DNA from: Takakia lepidozioides
Lineage: Eukaryota; Streptophyta; Takakiopsida; Takakiales; Takakiaceae
NCBI GenBank assembly: GCA_030704615.1
Contig: CM060733.1
Location: forward strand, 46,314,001 to 46,378,000
Length of the DNA: 64,000 bases
Direction of reading: 5' to 3'
This document shows, in pieces, positions 59,671 through 64,000 of the stretch. Numbering within the stretch: the stretch's first letter is position 1; the number at the start of each line of letters is the position of its first letter. The translations under genes and the position numbers were made by a program. The notes under the pieces are model-generated. The model saw nothing but the letters and a program-made list of their open reading frames with translations, ran no database searches and was not told where the DNA came from.

Positions 59671-60480
59671 AAAAAATGAGGAACAGGGGACAGCGGCCCT
59701 GGAATATATTGATAGAGCGAGGAAAAATAAATCTCTGAGAGCCATGAAGGCATAAACAAGCGATGGGTCAACTGCCCCAAGATCACAGGAGACCCAAAGA
59801 ACAGAAAGACAACGAGCCATAAACTATCTCAAAACATCAACTAAAATGCAACAGGTAGAGAGACTAACTCTAAGGAACCAAGCCAGAAGATCGACTTGCT
59901 GAAGCCCGGAGAGCGAGCTTAGCGCTTAGAACGAGGTGGCTTGAAATTGAGGAAGGCTTTAACTGTGGAGCTGCTGTTTCTGAAATGTCCTGGTCAGCCT
60001 CAAGAGAAGACAGTCAAAGATTTGGCAAACCCCCAGCCTGCTGGAAGCCTGGAGGTCCAGGTAGTGCCAGCTTCTGAAAACCCATAGCAGACGACCCCTC
60101 CCCTCTCCCCCAGGAATTGATGAATTGCACAATGAGGGCGTCAGAGAACATCTGCAGAAAGCTGAGAGCAACACCCCCCAAGCTTTGTTTCCCGCTGTGA
60201 GCAGATCACAACAAACAGGTTGCAAGGTGACAAAATAGGGAGTGGGCTATTAAAAAGACATTGTTACATCTGTTCTTCCAGAGATGCCAAAGATTGTGAT
60301 TGCTGCCCACACTGGCAGTTGGACCAAGTGGAGTCGTTGTGGATATTCCGCAAATGAACAGCAACACTGGTGGCAAGGACGCAACTCTAGAAGTTCTAAC
60401 TCTAGTCCAAACCATTTGTGCCCACCTGAATGTGTGAGTGTGCTCCTAGCGGGATGGAGCATTGGATAGAAGATGCATTT
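59671..60480 (-). pseudogene. LINE-derived 3' fragment, copy 2 side
   Basis: On - the frame at 60206-60415 reads ASVGSNHNLWHLWKNRCNNV followed by F. This is the W-(I/L)W--RN---F segment that follows the zf-RVT domain in L1-type LINEs. An A-rich stretch at 59668-59680, read as poly-T on -, does not give a clear tail. The rest is noncoding. Confidence 0.4.
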
Positions 60481-60730
60481 ACTTATTGCCACTCCCCTCC
60501 TTCCTACTTCCAAAAACAATCTGCTCTTTCGTGACGTTCTTCCAGTCCAAAAGAAAACACGTCCACAAGACAAGTTCTCACGCGATTGTCGAGGAAGCTG
60601 TGGCCCGTTCTGCATCGGTAGCAAGCTCCGAAATGAATGCAGCTCTTTAGTCCCCAGCAGGAGCAGCTTTTGCATTCTTTGGCAACATACTCTAAGACAG
60701 AGTTACTATTTCTTCTCGTGCATTATCATT
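60481..60730 (-). pseudogene. LINE-derived fragment, copy 2
   Basis: It matches the fragment at 56190-56440 (for example CACGTCCACAAGA and GGAGCAGCTTTTGCATTC) in the same orientation, about 4.3 kb away. It marks the left side of the second dirigent unit. Confidence 0.55.
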
Positions 60731-60814
60731 TATAACTTCTTCCACTGAGCTCCGTTGAAAAAAGCAGAAGTGCGGTGGCATGGCGGTCAGAGTCGACAGG
60801 TCTTGAGTTACGAA

Positions 60815-61145
60815 GCTGGGGTTTGCGAATCTGAAGTTCTAGTGCAATTGGGTGTTGATCATATTCTTGAATACGGGCTAGATTGACTGGATGTCATGGA
60901 CACGGTTTGAGTGGAGTGGTGGCTGATACCATGTTCCTTTCCTACCAGCGTTGTTGTCTTCTACCAACGGGCACCTTGCATCTCGCTTATACTAAAACAC
61001 GAGTCACATCACACTAAGATGCAATCACTCAAATGCTGTGATCCACGCCTCCCCTGTTAGCAAGTGCAGCTCACCATTAAGCCAGCAACGAAGTGAGAGT
61101 CGCTCTCCCGATCCAGTTAGTTATACCTTCTGCTGGCAAATTATC
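60815..61145 (-). repeat. Inverted counterpart of 56450-56800
   Basis: The reverse complement of this segment aligns with 56450-56800, while flanks before (60655-60750) and after (61235-61500) align with copy 1 in direct orientation. Confidence 0.8.
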
Positions 61146-61517
61146 TCTAAGCAGAAAATTAGCTTCAGACATGACACAAAATAGGGGGAAGGTGGGCAAC
61201 CCAAAACACTTATATCAACGTAGGGTGCATCCATGCCGCAGTTCCAAACAGCATTGTCCTTCCAAGTAAGCTAGTCTCCTGGGCTGCAAGAAAAACATCT
61301 AAACTCATCTGTCATGCACAATGCCTGTATTACCAGATCCTGTCGTTTTTCTCTAAGATGTCCAACAGTTGGGCACTCATTTCTAAAACACAAGTTATTC
61401 TACATTGTGCACTGGGCAGCTTATAGTACCTCATACTCTAAGCTGGACAAGAGTCGAGCTGTACAATCTTCTGTCTGCAACTTGCAGTTGTCTATGCAGC
61501 CTGCTTCGACAAACCTC

Positions 61518-62066
61518 TTACCAGTCGAAGTAAGCTGTCCAGTGATTTATATCAGCTAGATAGGTCCCTTCAACCTTACTATTGACAGCTGTGGCATAAC
61601 CCCTGGCCTTGCGGAAGTCTCCAGTGCCGCCCACGATAGCAACCTCGTTGATTGTTGAACTGATGTTGACAAGACCCGCGAGCACGAAGGTCCCATTGTA
61701 AGGATAGTATACTTTGTTGACTATGGACGCATAGAAGTGGATAATACTGGTGTCAGCGTAGTTATGGCGAGCTAAAGTGCCGATGCTTTGACCATAGTAC
61801 GTCGAATTCCGGGCCGCAGTCGCTGTCATGTTCTGGTCCGAAACTTCGATCGTGCCCAAGGTGGAGTTTGTGACCGTAACAAGGTCGTCACTCAAGGTGT
61901 TGCTGCCAAACGTCTGGTATTGGTACCAAGAGAAGGTGTCGGGGGGATCAGTGCGGTACATTTCATCAACCGTCTGTCGAATGTAGGTAGACTCGGACAC
62001 CACAGGAGTGCCCACCACCATTAGTACCAAAAAACCCAGCGCCAGAAGTGAACCCATAGTGGCCAT
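61518..62066 (-). CDS. Dirigent-like secreted protein, copy 2
   Basis: A single-exon gene of 182 residues with the same structure as copy 1: signal peptide MATMGSLLALGFLVLMVVGT, then YYGQSIGTLARHNYADTS, YYPYNGTFVLAGLVNIS, EVAIVGGTGDFRKARGYATA and the end HWTAYFDW. Differences are spread along the protein, with most change near residues 25-45 (after the signal peptide) and 75-85. An in-frame ATG at 62147 would add 27 polar residues before the signal peptide and is rejected. Role as for dirigent proteins: secretion and radical-coupling control, with the substrate unknown. Both copies are open and complete, which argues for retained function. Confidence 0.86.
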   Translation of the reverse strand: MATMGSLLALGFLVLMVVGTPVVSESTYIRQTVDEMYRTDPPDTFSWYQYQTFGSNTLSDDLVTVTNSTLGTIEVSDQNMTATAARNSTYYGQSIGTLARHNYADTSIIHFYASIVNKVYYPYNGTFVLAGLVNISSTINEVAIVGGTGDFRKARGYATAVNSKVEGTYLADINHWTAYFDW

Positions 62067-62149
62067 ACCCTCGAAGTCAGCTGCAGCTCGCAGGTACACA
62101 CACACCCTCTCCTCCCCTCTTGCTCGAAACCCTCCGCTCCGAGACACTC

Positions 62150-63500
62150 TCTAAGTAATGTCCTGTGTGATCACTCTGCCTTCCTTCCTAGCGCTGCCTG
62201 CGGATATACACTATAGCCAGCCTTGCAGACTACTCGACCCTGCATGCGATAAGCGTGATCTGTTCGCCAGTATCACAGTCGAATGTACTTAAATGCCCCC
62301 GACTCCCAAGTGAGGTACACGCTGCTTTGGGTACTGCAAATCCTGTTGTCGACCCATAAAGCAACCACGCTGTAATAAGTTATTAGTCAATGAACTCTGG
62401 GATCCAAGTCTCTGCATGCAAGTAGATAATGGACGTACAACCGCTTCTGGACGTGCTGACTGTCATGACACCTTCGAATACGACAAAACAGGAGCTTTCA
62501 GAAGCACTTCAGGAGCTTCACGTGCTCCAACACATCTTGCTAGCCCTCCTTTTTTATTGTATTCTGCTTACATATTACCATTTGCTACTACCCATCTCAT
62601 CGCTCACACTCTGCATCGCTGACACAAAACATGTGAACGATCAGCCTTTGGATTCCAGATGATGTGGCTTCAAATAATCACGTGGATAACTTCCGATGCA
62701 GTGAATGTGGACTCCGGTGTGCTCCTCTCACGAAAGTACCTCCCAACGTGTCGGCAACTCTTGAAGGGTGATATTTATATATATATCTATATGCGTGTGT
62801 GTGTGTGACATGTGTGTGTGTTGACGGTGGGCTGATCACCAACAACAAAGCACCCAAATATAGACCACCTCGAAAGTAGTTGTGTGGTTCAACTGAACCC
62901 ACCGATGAGTGCCACAGAGGTGTCCACCTTCCTACTCTAAGGTAGCGACACCATAATCTACGCTTCCTTCTGGAGGCGTTGTTGTATATGATATTTTACC
63001 TTATGGAGGCGTTGTATATGTATTATATATATATAGTGCGGGAGTAGAAGGAGAACCCAGCTGCTCTCTGCCTTGGATGGGGAACTTAGGACGAGTCATT
63101 TGTAGGAGGATTTCTGACTCGCAAAATTGAGTGGAACGACTCCACCCCCTCCTGCTGGCAGCTCAATTAGTGTCAGGCGCTCCCCTATCCACCTAAGCGT
63201 AAAAGAGGCAGCATGTAGCCGTCTCGCTTCTTGTCCTCTCCTTGATCCACTAACTTACGGGACTTAGATTCTGTGTTTTCCTGTCTTCTCTCTCACGGAT
63301 ATTCTGACTTGAACTATGAGCGGTGTCTAGTTTTTCAGCTTTCATGAAAACTGTAAGGTTATTTTTTCCTTGCCTTTTTCAATAAACTGGGGCTTTATTC
63401 CCCTTTCTGCATATATATATATATATAAGAAGGAGACGTTGGAATTGACACATTGATCCGGAATGCCTAACATGGGCAAAAGGTCAAGTTTATGGTTCGA
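62150..63500. other. Dirigent 2 promoter and distal spacer
   Basis: The first 500 bp match the dirigent 1 upstream region. Then come TA/TG microsatellites (62770-62820) and a SINE 3' part (62918-62980). No gene is recognised. Confidence 0.5.
62918..62980 (+). repeat. SINE 3' part (family of 18101-18395)
   Basis: GAGGTGTCCACCTTCC, GCGACACCATAATCTACGC and the following TTCCTTCTGGAGG match 18290-18370 of the CTU2 intronic SINE. The tRNA-like head is not preserved. Confidence 0.6.
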
Positions 63501-63502
63501 TC

Positions 63503-64000
63503 CACATTGGGCGGGTAGATGGGTTTTCACTTATCCTTTGAGTCCGAGTAAAATGTGTTAAGATTTAATTTTTGGTAATATAAAAATATACAACAATGTC
63601 GGAATTTGTGTTGAGGGTAAGGATAAAATCAGGGTATAAGTATTATAATGTATTATTAGAAGGACTATAAATCCAGAATTCTTTTTTAATTTACTTATAT
63701 ATATCATAAATATTATAATTAGATATATGTTAGATTATAATCAAGATATTACAACTCTGATGTCACCCGTACTCATACCCCTCATTCAAGGATACAATGA
63801 TGAAAGATAAGTGAAAATGTAAGGGAGTCAAAAAAGGATGACGCCTCCCCAAAGGAAGCCTACTATTGTAAATATACGACAATAATACAATATACCCTTA
63901 ACATACTGTACATATATATTTTTTATTTTTATTTTCTTTTGCGAGGTATACAGTATACACTCGAGTCCCAAAATCTGCTACACCAAGTTTATACATCTAG
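63503..64000 (+). mobile_element. hAT-like element, left part, runs off the window
   Basis: It starts near CACATTGGGCGGGTAGATGG and continues with GTTTTCACTTATCC, like the terminus at 59608. It is followed by very AT-rich DNA with ATACCC/GGGTAT words up to the window end. The right end would lie beyond. Confidence 0.45.

Noticed and set aside
61788-62024. + strand frame over dirigent 2
   Set aside because: Antisense shadow of the dirigent coding region.

Overview
This window is nuclear DNA from a plant, most likely a land plant. The genes are split by short GT-AG introns. The conserved proteins are closest to plant families: CDC48, CTU2/NCS2, cyclin C, mitochondrial-type malate dehydrogenase and dirigent proteins. 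Plant telo-box motifs and plant transposon superfamilies (hAT, MULE with ULP1, CACTA TNP2, Ty1/copia, tRNA-type SINEs) are present. Nothing looks bacterial: no operons, no ribosome binding sites, no CRISPR. The species cannot be named from sequence alone; a bryophyte, lycophyte or fern would fit.

Layout. 1-6.1 kb is a transposon graveyard (copia, CACTA and hAT-like ends, SINEs, a broken protein kinase). 8.1-13.6 kb holds a complete ten-exon CDC48 AAA-ATPase gene on +. 14.3-15.0 kb is a 649-bp hAT-type MITE with perfect 8-bp target duplications. 16.5-20.5 kb is a complete seven-exon CTU2 (tRNA wobble-uridine thiolation) gene on -, convergent with CDC48 and carrying a SINE in an intron. 21.9-23.0 kb is an F-box gene with one frameshift. 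24.7-25.1 kb holds only the last two exons of a malate dehydrogenase on -. 26.8-30.8 kb is a complete nine-exon cyclin C gene on -, with one GC-AG intron. 31.5-35.5 kb is a decayed non-LTR retrotransposon with an N-terminal zinc finger, a reverse transcriptase and a restriction-like endonuclease-type C-terminus.

36.5-55.2 kb is the most unusual part: two large Mutator-like elements lying end to end. Element A (36494-42849) has ~350-bp inverted repeats and a 9-bp target duplication with one mismatch. Element B (about 42859-55197) is about 12.3 kb. Both carry FAR1/SWIM-type transposase sequence and a ULP1-like protease (the Kaonashi-type combination). B also carries extra genes that I do not recognise. 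In B the transposase is broken into two convergent halves in a way that one internal inversion explains. Each element is filled with its own short word, AGACT in A and AGACC in B.

55.2-64 kb contains two dirigent genes on - in a ~4.3-kb tandem duplication. The intergenic part of one copy contains a ~330-bp inversion. Decayed LINE and hAT-like ends surround them.

The housekeeping genes (CDC48, CTU2, CYCC) share no obvious pathway; they are neighbours by synteny, not an operon.
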